A DNA stretch of 27,392 bases from a virus. Under the pieces are notes generated by a model. The model was not told the DNA's origin, did no database searches, and saw only the letters and a program-made list of their open reading frames with translations. The position numbers and the translations under genes are program-made. Below, piece by piece: positions 14,143-22,132 of the stretch; positions within the stretch are counted from its first letter, which is position 1, and every line of letters begins with the position of its first letter. The stretch lies in IMG/VR virus record IMGVR_UViG_3300000563_000018, positions 1-27,392 of that record, one strand, 5' to 3'.

Positions 14143-15816
14143 CTATTGCCAATCATCTACCCAATCTATATTTTTAATTTTTTCTTCCAACCCCAAATGC
14201 AAAACATCCATTACTTGCGGTCTATCTGTAATTAATTTTTCTGGTAATGTGTTTAATATGCTCGTCATCCCTTCTAATGTGCATTCAATATTATTTTTTG
14301 ATAGAGTGTATGATATTTTCGTGCATATAAACAATTCTTTTCCAGTATATCTATCATAATCTACTATTGTTAATGGCATACCAACTCTAAAAAACGGAGA
14401 AAACACGGTTTTAAATGATATTTTATTTTCTTGCTTCAATTTATATAATTCTTCTCTTGCAAGTTTATTCAATGTAAAAACTTCGTTGATGTCTCTTCTA
14501 TAAATCTTCAACATATTTAACGCATATTCATTCGTGTCTGGGTCTGGTTGTATATCTTTCAATGCAATTGATGTCATATCTATTGCTTTACCAATTGCTT
14601 CATATCCGTATACAATCACACCATCATATTCTGTTGTTACTTCTGGATATCTCAAATCAAATATATTTTCGTTTGCATCAAACATCCACACATTTTCAAT
14701 CTCACGAGTGGGTGTATCTGTAATAATTTGTTGCATATCTCCTACAATTCTCAAATATTTCTTTCGTAATAATGCTTCCACAATTATATTTTGAAATGAA
14801 AGTTGGTTCAACATTTCTTTTTGCTGATCCGGTCCTGGTGTTGGTAGTCCAAGTTTATCACTTATAAAAGTACTGACATTCATAATTCCTTTTTTAACGC
14901 CGCCAAGCCCCAGGTTCATCTTTGTGAAAAATGGAGTGTTTAATGTTACTATATCTAAATATGTGCCTGTATATACTGCAAGTTTCGGCAAGGAATTTTT
15001 TAATGCACGAATAAAATCCCCTGTTTTTTCAGCCGCCAAATGTTTACTTTCAATATAATCTTTTGCAAGAGCCCTTATATTAAACTCTTTCACTCTATCA
15101 ATTGGTTCTTTATCTTCTTCGGATTTAAAAGCAAACTTTATATTTTCAGCCTCAACCAAATAATTTGTTAATGTTGTGACTTGAACAATTCCGTCCATAT
15201 TTTCTGTAAAAATAAGCCCAAACTTTTTTCTGAACTCATCAATTGTTTCTTTGCAGTTTTTTTCATTAAAATTGCCGGCAAAAACTCTATCATATATTGT
15301 TGGAATCTTCACATCTAAAGATTCTTCTGGTATTATATCTTTTGGATTCACTCTCGGCATATCATTCCATTGCCCAAATTGCATATTTGCATGCTGCAAA
15401 ATTTTATATGGCATCAACGCAATATTTGTTCCAGAATATAATGTAAACGCGTTAAAATAATTACTTAATGCCAACATTGAATTACAAGTGATTGTATATC
15501 TATGATTTTGTTTTGTTTTCGACAAATTTACAGTTTCAATATAACCATTAAATATTTGAAACCATTCTTCTTTTTTAACGATTCTATCTTTTTCAATCTC
15601 TGCATAATATAAAAACACTTTATCAAACTTTTTTAACCTGCTCATTCGAAAGCTTGGTGTTTGTATTTTTTGATAGTCTGGCTCAAAATATGGTAGATCA
15701 AATGTTAAAGAACCACCAATTGAATCAATATCAAAAGTTGCTTGAAAATTATCACCATCATCAATCTCTAAAATGTCGTCGTCTCTTGATATCAACAATT
15801 TTTTTTTAACAATCAT
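14143..15816 (-). CDS. Baseplate hub protein (gpD/gp27-like)
   Basis: A 557-residue protein located between the GpU-like gene and the spike, where the hub is expected. The first strands (DGDNFQATFDIDSIGGSLTF) and YAEIEKDRIVKKEEWFQIFNGYIETVNL describe the first tube-like barrel of hub proteins, where EWFQIFNGYI fits the usual F.G.I core. The C-terminal third has LAREELYKLKQENKISFKTV and RVGMPLTIVDYDRYTG, also a hub pattern (early strands, then a barrel). The hub links the tail tube to the spike. It is larger than P2 gpD (about 390), with a middle expansion (about 240-390) that I do not recognise. The N-terminus lacks a signal peptide. Confidence 0.75.
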   Translation of the reverse strand: MIVKKKLLISRDDDILEIDDGDNFQATFDIDSIGGSLTFDLPYFEPDYQKIQTPSFRMSRLKKFDKVFLYYAEIEKDRIVKKEEWFQIFNGYIETVNLSKTKQNHRYTITCNSMLALSNYFNAFTLYSGTNIALMPYKILQHANMQFGQWNDMPRVNPKDIIPEESLDVKIPTIYDRVFAGNFNEKNCKETIDEFRKKFGLIFTENMDGIVQVTTLTNYLVEAENIKFAFKSEEDKEPIDRVKEFNIRALAKDYIESKHLAAEKTGDFIRALKNSLPKLAVYTGTYLDIVTLNTPFFTKMNLGLGGVKKGIMNVSTFISDKLGLPTPGPDQQKEMLNQLSFQNIIVEALLRKKYLRIVGDMQQIITDTPTREIENVWMFDANENIFDLRYPEVTTEYDGVIVYGYEAIGKAIDMTSIALKDIQPDPDTNEYALNMLKIYRRDINEVFTLNKLAREELYKLKQENKISFKTVFSPFFRVGMPLTIVDYDRYTGKELFICTKISYTLSKNNIECTLEGMTSILNTLPEKLITDRPQVMDVLHLGLEEKIKNIDWVDDWQ

Positions 15817-15838
15817 ATTTAATCTATTCTATTTTATA

Positions 15839-16456
15839 TTATATTGGTCCTGCCTGCATTGCTTTTGCGATTGCAAGGTTTTGAGTGAATTGCATCACAT
15901 TTTCATTGTTTGCCAAATTAATAGTTTGTTTTCTAACATTTGCTTGTCTATATTCATTCAAGGTGATTGTGAATGTTAAGAAGTTTTGTCCTGAGTTGAG
16001 CCCTGTATTAATATCTGTAATCACCCATTTTCTTAATTTGAAATACATATATGGATGCCCTGCCAATTCACAAGGGATCCCATTATCTTTCAATTCAAAT
16101 AATTGTCTTCTAATATCTGAATAGTTTTCATCAACATCCAATTTTGCCTTGCCATTAATAATTGTTGTTTTATATTTGTTTAATAATCGTCCTGTTAATA
16201 TTAATGATTCAATTCTTCTTCCTGTATTTTTCGTTGCACCACCATCTTCTCCAATGCTTTCATATTGCACAATTCCTTGCGGTGCATTATGTGTAATGCT
16301 TTCCAACAATCTAAAATTAAAATAATTAATATTGCTTAAACGCTGTGTGAGTGGTTTATCTAATATAAATTGACCCTCTTGAAGTAAAGGTTTGAACTCA
16401 TCATATTTCAATTTAAATAATGGTTTTTGTCTAATAATTTTGTCTAATTGTGCCAT
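15839..16456 (-). CDS. GpU-like tail-tip protein
   Basis: The 205-residue protein lies directly between the tape measure and the hub. Its second half, FELKDNGIPCELAGHPYMYF (about 124-143) followed by KLRKWVITDINTGLNSGQNF and LTFTITLNEYRQ, has the pattern of the P2 GpU family (dG.P..L..g....G.wvI..i, then a strand and L.EY), which sits at the tail tip. No enzymatic motif is seen. A LysM domain is not visible. The N-terminal 70 residues are not recognised. The ATG is preceded by GTGAATTAAT. Confidence is moderate for the family and higher for a tail role. Confidence 0.65.
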   Translation of the reverse strand: MAQLDKIIRQKPLFKLKYDEFKPLLQEGQFILDKPLTQRLSNINYFNFRLLESITHNAPQGIVQYESIGEDGGATKNTGRRIESLILTGRLLNKYKTTIINGKAKLDVDENYSDIRRQLFELKDNGIPCELAGHPYMYFKLRKWVITDINTGLNSGQNFLTFTITLNEYRQANVRKQTINLANNENVMQFTQNLAIAKAMQAGPI

Positions 16457-16481
16457 ATTAATTCACATTTTTATTATCTTA

Positions 16482-17351
16482 TCATTCTGTTTTAAGTATA
16501 GAATTCAATATTGATAATTCGTTTGATACAGCTTTCGCATCGCCCACACCCGATCCAGTACCTTGTAAATATACACTATTTTGAACATTATTCACTGTGT
16601 TATCTGTTCTTGTGCCACCACCTTGGTTGCCCATCACTTGATATTCTCGGCCTCCTGCATTAAACCCTACATTCATTGAAAGGTCTTGATTGCCTTTTAT
16701 CAAGTCAACAATTGCTTTAATACCTCTATATATTCCCCATATTGTTACAACTGCTGCGGCAAGCACTATAAATACTGGGTTTGTTGATAGACCCCATAAT
16801 ACTAACCCGAGCCCTACTAACACTCCAATCAATACTTGTATTGGTTTTGGTGCATCTCTAATTGCTTCAACAACCCATGTAAGCATTTGCAATAAATCCA
16901 CAAGAATATTTGTTGTTAAGGTCACAAGTGTTTCAAGCATTGGCGTCATTGCTCTCATTATTTCATTTATCATCATATTAAATTTTCCCCAGAACTCGCC
17001 AAATGCGCCTTGCAATCTAGCAAACGCTGTTGCAATCCCGCCCAAGTTTTGTTGGAATGCTTTGCTTGCAAAAAACAATAAAATACCACCAGCACCAACT
17101 CTACTAATCATTGTTAATGCTTTTAATAATCCACCAGTTTGTATTGTTGTTTGTCTTATGCTTGTTGTAAATGCTGCGAACACATTTTTCCCTTCAGTTC
17201 TTTGTGTTCTATATATTTCTGCGAATGTAGTTTTAACTTTTGTTAATTCTTTTGCTGCATCTTTAGTTTTATTAGTTGCTTTTCCGATACCCGTTATCAT
17301 TGTATCTAGTCCTTTTGCTACAAAGCTAAATACAAAATTTTTACTTCCCAT
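16482..17351 (-). CDS. Tail tape measure protein (short)
   Basis: This 289-residue protein follows the frameshifting tail assembly chaperone and precedes tail-tip genes, the tape measure position. The N-terminal third is helical with Thr, Lys and Ala; residues 89-130 and 160-215 are hydrophobic (ILLFFASKAF, LIGVLVGLGLVLWGL, FIVLAAAVVTIWGIY), as in tape measures that cross the membrane during injection. The C-terminus is Gly- and Asn-rich (GNQGGGTRTDNTVNNVQNSV), another usual feature. Tape measures set tail length. At 289 residues this is far shorter than P2 (815) or most myoviruses, implying a tail of only about 40-45 nm by the usual rule of about 0.15 nm per residue. No other candidate lies nearby. 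Confidence 0.72.
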   Translation of the reverse strand: MGSKNFVFSFVAKGLDTMITGIGKATNKTKDAAKELTKVKTTFAEIYRTQRTEGKNVFAAFTTSIRQTTIQTGGLLKALTMISRVGAGGILLFFASKAFQQNLGGIATAFARLQGAFGEFWGKFNMMINEIMRAMTPMLETLVTLTTNILVDLLQMLTWVVEAIRDAPKPIQVLIGVLVGLGLVLWGLSTNPVFIVLAAAVVTIWGIYRGIKAIVDLIKGNQDLSMNVGFNAGGREYQVMGNQGGGTRTDNTVNNVQNSVYLQGTGSGVGDAKAVSNELSILNSILKTE

Positions 17352-17383
17352 ATCATCACATTATTTTTTCAGTTTTTAAGTTG

Positions 17384-17973
17384 TTAAAACCTTTTCATTC
17401 TTGCTTTTTCTTCTTCTTCTTTTTTTAATTGGTCTTCTTTTTTTATATATGCATACGTTTTCATTATTGTGGACATTTTTTTACTTTCAATTTCATCAGA
17501 TGTTTTATTCATTCTCAAACAAATACTAGAAACAAAAACCTCAAACATATCGCCATCATCAATTTTTGCTTCTATCCTCGTAAAAAACTATCAATATCAT
17601 ATACCAAATTAATTGCGCCTTTCAATCTAAACATATCACTGCTTTTCATCTCGTCCAAATCATCTGATGTAACTTCTGGATATATTATTGCATTTTGAAT
17701 CATTAATTCATCCAATTTTTCCGGCACGGTTTCTCCCTTTGCATTTTTCGATCTATCAATCAAATGTTTTAACTTTCTATAATCCATATCTTCCAAAACA
17801 AAATATTCATATTTTCTTTTTATTTCATTAATCTTTCTCATTTCTATTTTATAATTGCCGTCCGGCAACAATTTTATAAACTTTGGAAATTCAGATATAT
17901 TAACCCCTTCCGGGTTATCTTCATATTTTATATTCTCATTTTCTTTTTCATTCTCGTTTATATTTTCAACCAT
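17384..17973 (-). CDS. Tail assembly chaperone, long form made by -1 frameshift
   Basis: The reading frame following the chaperone ORF has no good start: its first ATG (17548) lies 27 bases from any ribosome site. In the -1 frame it is open through the chaperone's last codons. At the slippery site T TTT TTA the zero-frame codons TTT TTA can shift to TTT TTT, then continue ACG AGG ATA and so on to a TAA at 17384. The fused product has about 196 residues: the 133-residue protein less its last residues, plus about 66 residues rich in Lys and Glu (KKEDQLKKEEEEKARMKRF at the end). This is the G/GT arrangement known in lambda and the E/E+E' of P2, which guides folding of the tape measure next door. 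Confidence 0.78.
17572..17973 (-). CDS. Tail assembly chaperone, short form
   Basis: A 133-residue protein that starts at ATG 17973 with GAGGTG upstream; a GTG at 17982 is in frame but less fitting because the ribosome site lies over it. The first 25 residues are Glu- and Asn-rich and disordered; the rest (FPKFIKLLPDGNYKIEMRK near 27-45, then EDMDYRKLKHLIDRSKNAKG and TSDDLDEMKSSDMFRLKG) has the pattern of XkdN- or gp14-type chaperones that sit after the tail tube gene. These help the tape measure fold and are not in the virion. The stop TAG lies seven bases past the slippery heptamer, as in other viruses of this type. Confidence 0.82.
   Translation of the reverse strand: MVENINENEKENENIKYEDNPEGVNISEFPKFIKLLPDGNYKIEMRKINEIKRKYEYFVLEDMDYRKLKHLIDRSKNAKGETVPEKLDELMIQNAIIYPEVTSDDLDEMKSSDMFRLKGAINLVYDIDSFLRG
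17581..17587 (-). promoter_or_regulatory. Programmed -1 ribosomal frameshift site
   Basis: On the minus strand this reads T TTT TTA, a standard X XXY YYZ heptamer with codons TTT TTA in the zero frame. It lies two codons before the chaperone stop, and the -1 frame stays open for about 66 further codons. Position, phase and missing start of the second frame all fit. No obvious stimulating hairpin was seen downstream. Confidence 0.78.
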
Positions 17974-17978
17974 AGAGT

Positions 17979-18179
17979 TCACCTCTTATTTTTATATTCG
18001 TCATTCCCTTTAAAATAATATTTCTTTATTACAAGATAATTATTCATAAAAGAAATATCGAACGAATAACCGTCATTATGTATCTCTTTCAATTTTTCAA
18101 GCCAATTCCCGGCCAAAAAATCAATAGTGGATATCTCATACACTTCTTTTTGTCTTTCCGTTCTCGCAACTTCTTTCAC
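17979..18179 (-). CDS. Hypothetical protein, 66 residues, between tail tube and chaperone
   Basis: It starts with GTG at 18179, with GGTG eight bases upstream, and its stop lies five bases before the chaperone ATG, so it is probably a real gene in the tail operon. The product is a small mixed helix and strand protein (ISTIDFLAGNWLEKLKEIHNDG, then FDISFMNNYLVIKKYYFKG), with a basic C-terminus. No family is recognised. Small unknown genes at this place in tail operons are common; some aid tail tube or chaperone function. Confidence 0.6.
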   Translation of the reverse strand: MKEVARTERQKEVYEISTIDFLAGNWLEKLKEIHNDGYSFDISFMNNYLVIKKYYFKGNDEYKNKR

Positions 18180-18216
18180 AATTTTTGCACCATTTTATAT
18201 ATTATATTTTATATAT

Positions 18217-18672
18217 TTAATCTGCGAATTTATAACCTGTTGCATTAAATGGTAGATTCTGTGTGGCATAACTATCAACCGTCAAGTTTTGAATGTTTGC
18301 AGAGTTAAATTTTACGCCGTAAATTGTAACATTTCTTTTTGGTGTTTTTGAATTGCTGACTCTCGCTCTTAATGTAAAGCTTGGTTTCAATACAGATTTA
18401 TAACGACCATCTCCTTGCACTGGAAATAATGCTTTTAAAAACGCGTTATTAATCCACGCTCTATCCAAACTACCTTCTATATTAATTTTGCCATCAATTA
18501 TCTCTGCAGGAAAATAACTGCCACCTTCATATGCGACTGTATCATCTGTTGAAAGTGTAACCGATGCTCCTTCTGCACCTGTCAATCTTCCTTTTACCAA
18601 TTCTGTATCTGTTGTTGTTTCGTCCGGCTCTAATAATATATCTATATCTTTCAAATTAATCCTTTGAACCAT
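18217..18672 (-). CDS. Tail tube protein
   Basis: The 151-residue protein follows the sheath gene and has a strong GGAGG site before its ATG. It is rich in beta strands with short loops (LKDIDILLEPDETTTDTEL, VTLSTDDTVAYEGGSYFPAE, NVTIYGVKFNSANIQNL), fitting the beta-sandwich tube fold shared by contractile tails and type VI secretion Hcp. Tube subunits stack in hexameric rings inside the sheath and carry the DNA. The length matches small tube proteins such as PBSX XkdM (about 150). I cannot name a closer family. Its order after sheath and before chaperone is the standard one. Confidence 0.85.
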   Translation of the reverse strand: MVQRINLKDIDILLEPDETTTDTELVKGRLTGAEGASVTLSTDDTVAYEGGSYFPAEIIDGKINIEGSLDRAWINNAFLKALFPVQGDGRYKSVLKPSFTLRARVSNSKTPKRNVTIYGVKFNSANIQNLTVDSYATQNLPFNATGYKFAD

Positions 18673-18719
18673 TATAATTCCTCCATCTTAATCATTTTTT
18701 ATATTGTTGTTTTTAATAT

Positions 18720-20150
18720 TTAAGCAATTGTGATTACCACATCAATAAAGTTTGTACTATATGCTGGTCTAATATTAATTGCAACATTCACAGTATCTAC
18801 GCTTGGACCTTCTGTCACGATTGTTGGCATATATTCGTTAAGTAAACCTCTATTCTGTGCAATTTCCAAAATACCATCAGTAACCCCCTTCATTCTTTCT
18901 CTTGTAATATCTGAATTTGGTTCTCCCAAATAATCTTGCAATGTGTTTTGTATTGTTGTTTTAATATTATCTACAATTCTCATAATATTAATTTCAAAGA
19001 AAATACTTGTAACGTCTGCAATTCGTGTGACACCTCTTGCATATCTTAATGCATTGCTAATTCGTGATGCAACACACACTCTTGAATTTAATAATTGTTC
19101 AATTTCAACATTATCATAATATTTTTTATCTGTTGTTGAATTGATTATCAAATCATTAACAATTACTTCTTTTCGTGTTGGAGAACCACCATCATCATCC
19201 AGGTCACATATTTTGCCTGCTAATGCACACCCTAAATATGTTCCATCAAGTATTATTTTCGAATCATCAATTCGTGAAGTGTAATATATACTTGGCGCAC
19301 ACAATACAAATCTTTCTCCAACTGTGTTTCTTGCTTGTATTGTTGGAATATTTTCGTCTTGTGAAACACCGGTTACATACATTCCATATTTTTTTAATGT
19401 GTCTGCTCTATAATTAATTTTCGCCAACATTGTTGTATGAAATGCGTCTGTATCTTCAAGAGATAATGTTTGATGTGTATTAGGAATCATTAAAATGTCC
19501 CATTCTTCATTTGCAACAATATTATCAAATGCTGTTGTATAATCTTCTGTAACAATATTATCTGCTCCATCATGTCCATCTTCTAATTGTTCATAACTTG
19601 CAATTGAATCAACCAACTCTGCAGAATTAACATCCATACTAACCAATCTACTTCTAGCATTTATTACATCTGCCATTTCTTGGTTTGAAGTGAAACCATT
19701 TACATCTCCTGCATTATCAAACAATTCTACAATATTACCGATTTTAATCCTGATGATTCGTCCTGTTCCTTGTTCATCAATATCTACCATAATATTATTT
19801 CCATATGTTCCTTTTTGCAATGCTTGAATTTTAATCACATTTGCAGCCCCACCACTGTTTCCAGCAAATTGTTTGGATGCAAACTCAACATCATCATTTG
19901 CGATTCTTAATATTTTTAAAATACTACCGCCATTTGCAAAAAACAATTCTGCTGCTTTAATTATTGTTGTGTTATCATCTTTATCTTCTTTATATTCTTG
20001 CAAAACAGTTGTGAAGTTGCTTGTTGTTATTATTTCATTGATACGGCCATATTGTGCTGTACCAATCATAAACCCAACTGCCTCTCCAACACCAGGTATT
20101 AAACTCACTGCTGTTCTAACATCAATATCAATTCTTGGATTTAATGCCAT
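18720..20150 (-). CDS. Tail sheath protein
   Basis: A 476-residue protein of the contractile tail sheath family. The start RIDIDVRTAVSLIPGVGEAVGF and the C-terminal third, with ARGVTRIADVTSIFFEINIMR (about 371-391), then TIQNTLQDYLGEPNSDITRE and the closing strand TVNVAINIRPAYSTNFIDVVI, match the conserved sheath core. YMPTIVTEGPSVDTVN lies just before that strand. The sheath surrounds the tube and contracts to drive it through the cell envelope. The start has AAGGTG upstream. Its 5' neighbour is a 73-residue acidic/basic protein and its 3' neighbour the tube. The central region (about 90-200) is variable among sheaths. Confidence is high from both sequence and order. Confidence 0.92.
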   Translation of the reverse strand: MALNPRIDIDVRTAVSLIPGVGEAVGFMIGTAQYGRINEIITTSNFTTVLQEYKEDKDDNTTIIKAAELFFANGGSILKILRIANDDVEFASKQFAGNSGGAANVIKIQALQKGTYGNNIMVDIDEQGTGRIIRIKIGNIVELFDNAGDVNGFTSNQEMADVINARSRLVSMDVNSAELVDSIASYEQLEDGHDGADNIVTEDYTTAFDNIVANEEWDILMIPNTHQTLSLEDTDAFHTTMLAKINYRADTLKKYGMYVTGVSQDENIPTIQARNTVGERFVLCAPSIYYTSRIDDSKIILDGTYLGCALAGKICDLDDDGGSPTRKEVIVNDLIINSTTDKKYYDNVEIEQLLNSRVCVASRISNALRYARGVTRIADVTSIFFEINIMRIVDNIKTTIQNTLQDYLGEPNSDITRERMKGVTDGILEIAQNRGLLNEYMPTIVTEGPSVDTVNVAINIRPAYSTNFIDVVITIA

Positions 20151-20157
20151 AATTTAT

Positions 20158-20379
20158 TCACCTTCCGTATAATTTTCGTTTCAATTTTTTAAATTGTTCT
20201 TCGTTTAAAAGCTCGCCTTTTTTCGTCCACCATTCAAATATCATCGGGTCAAGTTTTTGTTGTCTTGCCCATTTTTCTGGTGACATTGTTTTCTCAACTT
20301 TTTGTTTTTTTACTTCTTTCACTTCTTTTGTTTCGTTTATTTCTTTTTTTTCGTTTATTTCATCTATTTCTTCTACCAT
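20158..20379 (-). CDS. Lys/Glu-rich small protein, 73 residues
   Basis: The ATG at 20379 has AGTGA upstream and is preferred to a GTG at 20388. The first 35 residues are almost wholly Glu, Lys, Ile and Asn and look disordered or coiled. The second half, SPEKWARQQKLDPMIFEWW, then KKGELLNEEQFKKLKRKLYGR, forms a compact helical domain with several Trp. Its stop lies seven bases before the sheath start, so it is co-translated with it. Proteins of this shape just before the sheath occur in other myovirus-type operons, but I do not know their role. Confidence 0.65.
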   Translation of the reverse strand: MVEEIDEINEKKEINETKEVKEVKKQKVEKTMSPEKWARQQKLDPMIFEWWTKKGELLNEEQFKKLKRKLYGR

Positions 20380-20427
20380 AAAAATCACTTTTATATAGTT
20401 TATTATTAATTATGTTACTTCAACATT

Positions 20428-21066
20428 TTATGTTAATTCAACATTATATGTTTTATTAATTTCTGCTATCAATTCTCCAGTTGTATATGTTTTGTCCCAC
20501 ACATTTGGCAACATTAAATTCATTGTTAAATCACTTGCGATTAATACTTCTGTATCATTATATGCTGGGGACACACCTGTTATATTAAAATCATCAACAT
20601 CATTTTGGTAAAAATAATCTCTATTTTTCAATATTGCTTTTTGCACTTCTCCAAACAAATAAAAATTTAATAATGTGCCACTTGCTAATTGTTTGTCTGT
20701 TTTGCCAGGTAGTATAACTTCAAATTTTTGTTTCTTTTTTGTGAAAACACCAATCGTTAAATGCAATGTTATATAATTCATCAACACATCTGACACTTCG
20801 CCTGTTGTTGGTTCTGTTTGATAACCTGCATGTTGCCCTGATCCAAACTCAGAATAAGTAACACTATCTAGCACAATTGCAATTCGTGGATAATGCAAAG
20901 TTAAATCTTCTGGTGTATATGGAAAAATCCATTGTCTTTCTTTAGAAGTTGGTAATTCTTTTCTCACAGGATTTATATCATCCACCTGTGTTCGAATCAC
21001 ATGTTCTAATATATTATATCCTCGAATGAAAGGATTATTATTTATTTCTAAATCCACAATATACAC
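20428..21066 (-). CDS. Tail terminator / neck protein candidate
   Basis: A 212-residue protein between the gp10-like gene and the sheath group. TPEDLTLHYPRIAIVLDSVTYSEFGSG (about 51-77, read in pieces), then ITLHLTIGVFTKKKQKFEV and KTDKQLASGTLLNFYLFGEVQKAI, have the mixed alpha/beta pattern of tail completion or terminator proteins, which cap the tube and stop tail growth. It starts with GTG at 21066 and has no clear ribosome site; the frame has a stop just upstream. A terminator-like hairpin and the second copy of the 23-base element lie upstream, so it likely opens its own transcript. No named family is certain. Confidence 0.6.
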   Translation of the reverse strand: MYIVDLEINNNPFIRGYNILEHVIRTQVDDINPVRKELPTSKERQWIFPYTPEDLTLHYPRIAIVLDSVTYSEFGSGQHAGYQTEPTTGEVSDVLMNYITLHLTIGVFTKKKQKFEVILPGKTDKQLASGTLLNFYLFGEVQKAILKNRDYFYQNDVDDFNITGVSPAYNDTEVLIASDLTMNLMLPNVWDKTYTTGELIAEINKTYNVELT

Positions 21067-21116
21067 CAGTTTTTAGGTTTTTTACAATGTTCTTTTTTAA
21101 TAAAGGGGGGTTAAAA

Positions 21117-21140
21117 ATAATGCAAGTTATTATGCATTAT
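21117..21140 (-). terminator. Putative factor-independent terminator
   Basis: On the minus strand ATAATGCA and TGCATTAT pair perfectly (8 bp) around an 8-base loop and are followed by TTTTTAA. It lies after the gp10-like gene and before the GTG start of the terminator/neck gene. GC content is low, so it may be partial. A second inverted repeat, AATTTATT/AATAAATT, sits nearby at about 21149-21167. Confidence 0.5.
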
Positions 21141-21164
21141 ATAATATAATTTATTAATAATAAA

Positions 21165-21187
21165 TTTATAAATCTATTTAATTTTTT
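21165..21187 (-). promoter_or_regulatory. 23-base repeated element, copy B
   Basis: The minus strand reads six A, TTAAATAG, then ATTTATAAA, followed by T, matching copy A exactly over 23 bases. It lies just after the gp10-like gene stop and before a 125-base gap that also holds a hairpin and a run of six C (21101-21110 in plus-strand view: AAAGGGGGG). It could be a promoter for the neck and sheath genes or a 3' end signal for the gene before. Confidence 0.5.
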
Positions 21188-21191
21188 AAAA

Positions 21192-21704
21192 CTATGATAT
21201 TAGTTCTGTTTCTTTCATCAATTCTTTTTTCTTTGTATCAATAATATTATCTATATATTTTTCTGTTTTGTTGCTAAACTCTTTCCACAATTCAGCATTC
21301 ACAAACATTTTATGAATGAAGCGTCTCCCTTCAAATCCAGGATGGTTGACCATTTTTGCAAATATATATCCGTCTTTTTCGAATGCAACATTGCCTGGAA
21401 TCTTTTTATATTTAGACTTTCGTTCTGTTGGTTTTTTGAATCTCAAAAACTTCCTTCTATTAGCCTTGATGATTTGTGGCTCAATACCTTCTTCTTGCAT
21501 CTTTATTTGAAAGAAGTTTGGATTGCTAAATTCGAATATTAAAAATTGCGTGGGTTTCAGTTCCCATTCTGCTGCGACTTGTCTTTTTTCCTGTGTGTTT
21601 GTAGTTTTGTATGTATTCTCGATTAGATATGTTAGGTACACGTCTTCAATCACATCTAGCACCGCGTTATTGATTTGTGATTTCGTAATCTTAATTGTGA
21701 CCAT
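21192..21704 (-). CDS. HK97 gp10-like neck/tail component
   Basis: A 170-residue, Lys-rich helical protein. The segment AKMVNHPGFEGRRFIHKMF (about 126-144) is the conserved PG.x.xRPF/RRFI motif of the HK97 gp10 family (tail completion protein). VAAEWELKPTQFLIFEFSN (about 44-62) forms strands before it. The gene sits in the head-tail joining group, upstream of the sheath genes, in the order found in other tailed phages. An AAGGTATT stretch upstream of the ATG is a weak ribosome site. The protein is longer than typical gp10 (about 130-150). Confidence is moderate, as the motif is short. Confidence 0.62.
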   Translation of the reverse strand: MVTIKITKSQINNAVLDVIEDVYLTYLIENTYKTTNTQEKRQVAAEWELKPTQFLIFEFSNPNFFQIKMQEEGIEPQIIKANRRKFLRFKKPTERKSKYKKIPGNVAFEKDGYIFAKMVNHPGFEGRRFIHKMFVNAELWKEFSNKTEKYIDNIIDTKKKELMKETELIS

Positions 21705-21725
21705 AAATATTAATACCTTTTTTTA

Positions 21726-22127
21726 TTATTCTTGATATGGTGGATGTGAGCTATATTCTAGATTGAATTCTTGAAATATTGTATCTCCATTTTTGATACC
21801 ATCTTTTAGATTGTTAATCTTAAAGTATCTACCATCTATATCAATTAGATCAGATGGTAGTAAATGTACATCATGTTTGATATAACATTGCAGTGCTCCT
21901 TTTGGCATCTCGATTCCTTGTCTGAGTCTTTCTATTGAGTCTGGAGTTCCTTGAATGCTAATCTCTGCAATAATCTTCTCAGTAGATTGGTCTCCAGTCT
22001 CATCAAAAAAATCACCACTGCCGGCGTTTGCATATCTAATAATTGTGCAATCTATTTTTTTGTGCATATTAAATATTTTTTCAAAATCCTTCCTCATCTT
22101 CGCAACAGAAATATCTGGTAAAGTCAT
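21726..22127 (-). CDS. Head-closure (neck) protein candidate
   Basis: The 133-residue protein has mixed helix and strand: an N-terminal helix (DISVAKMRKDFEKIFNMHKK, about 4-23), then strands (CTIIRYANAGSGDFF, EKIIAEISIQGTPDS) and a barrel-like end (LLPSDLIDIDGRYFKINNLKDG, then FQEFNLEYSSHPPY). The LPSDLIDIDGRYFKIN part has the shape of SPP1 gp16-type closure proteins, where a loop around GRxYxI is typical. The ATG at 22127 has AGGTGA upstream, formed by the stop of the previous gene (22133), so it is coupled. The role rests on position between connector and gp10-like genes. Confidence 0.6.
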   Translation of the reverse strand: MTLPDISVAKMRKDFEKIFNMHKKIDCTIIRYANAGSGDFFDETGDQSTEKIIAEISIQGTPDSIERLRQGIEMPKGALQCYIKHDVHLLPSDLIDIDGRYFKINNLKDGIKNGDTIFQEFNLEYSSHPPYQE

Positions 22128-22132
22128 AATAA

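Noticed and set aside
16690-17379. Rightward 229-codon open frame
   Set aside because: It is the complement of the tape measure gene; the product is low-complexity and hydrophobic without family features, as expected from the reverse strand of Ala/Gly-rich coding sequence.
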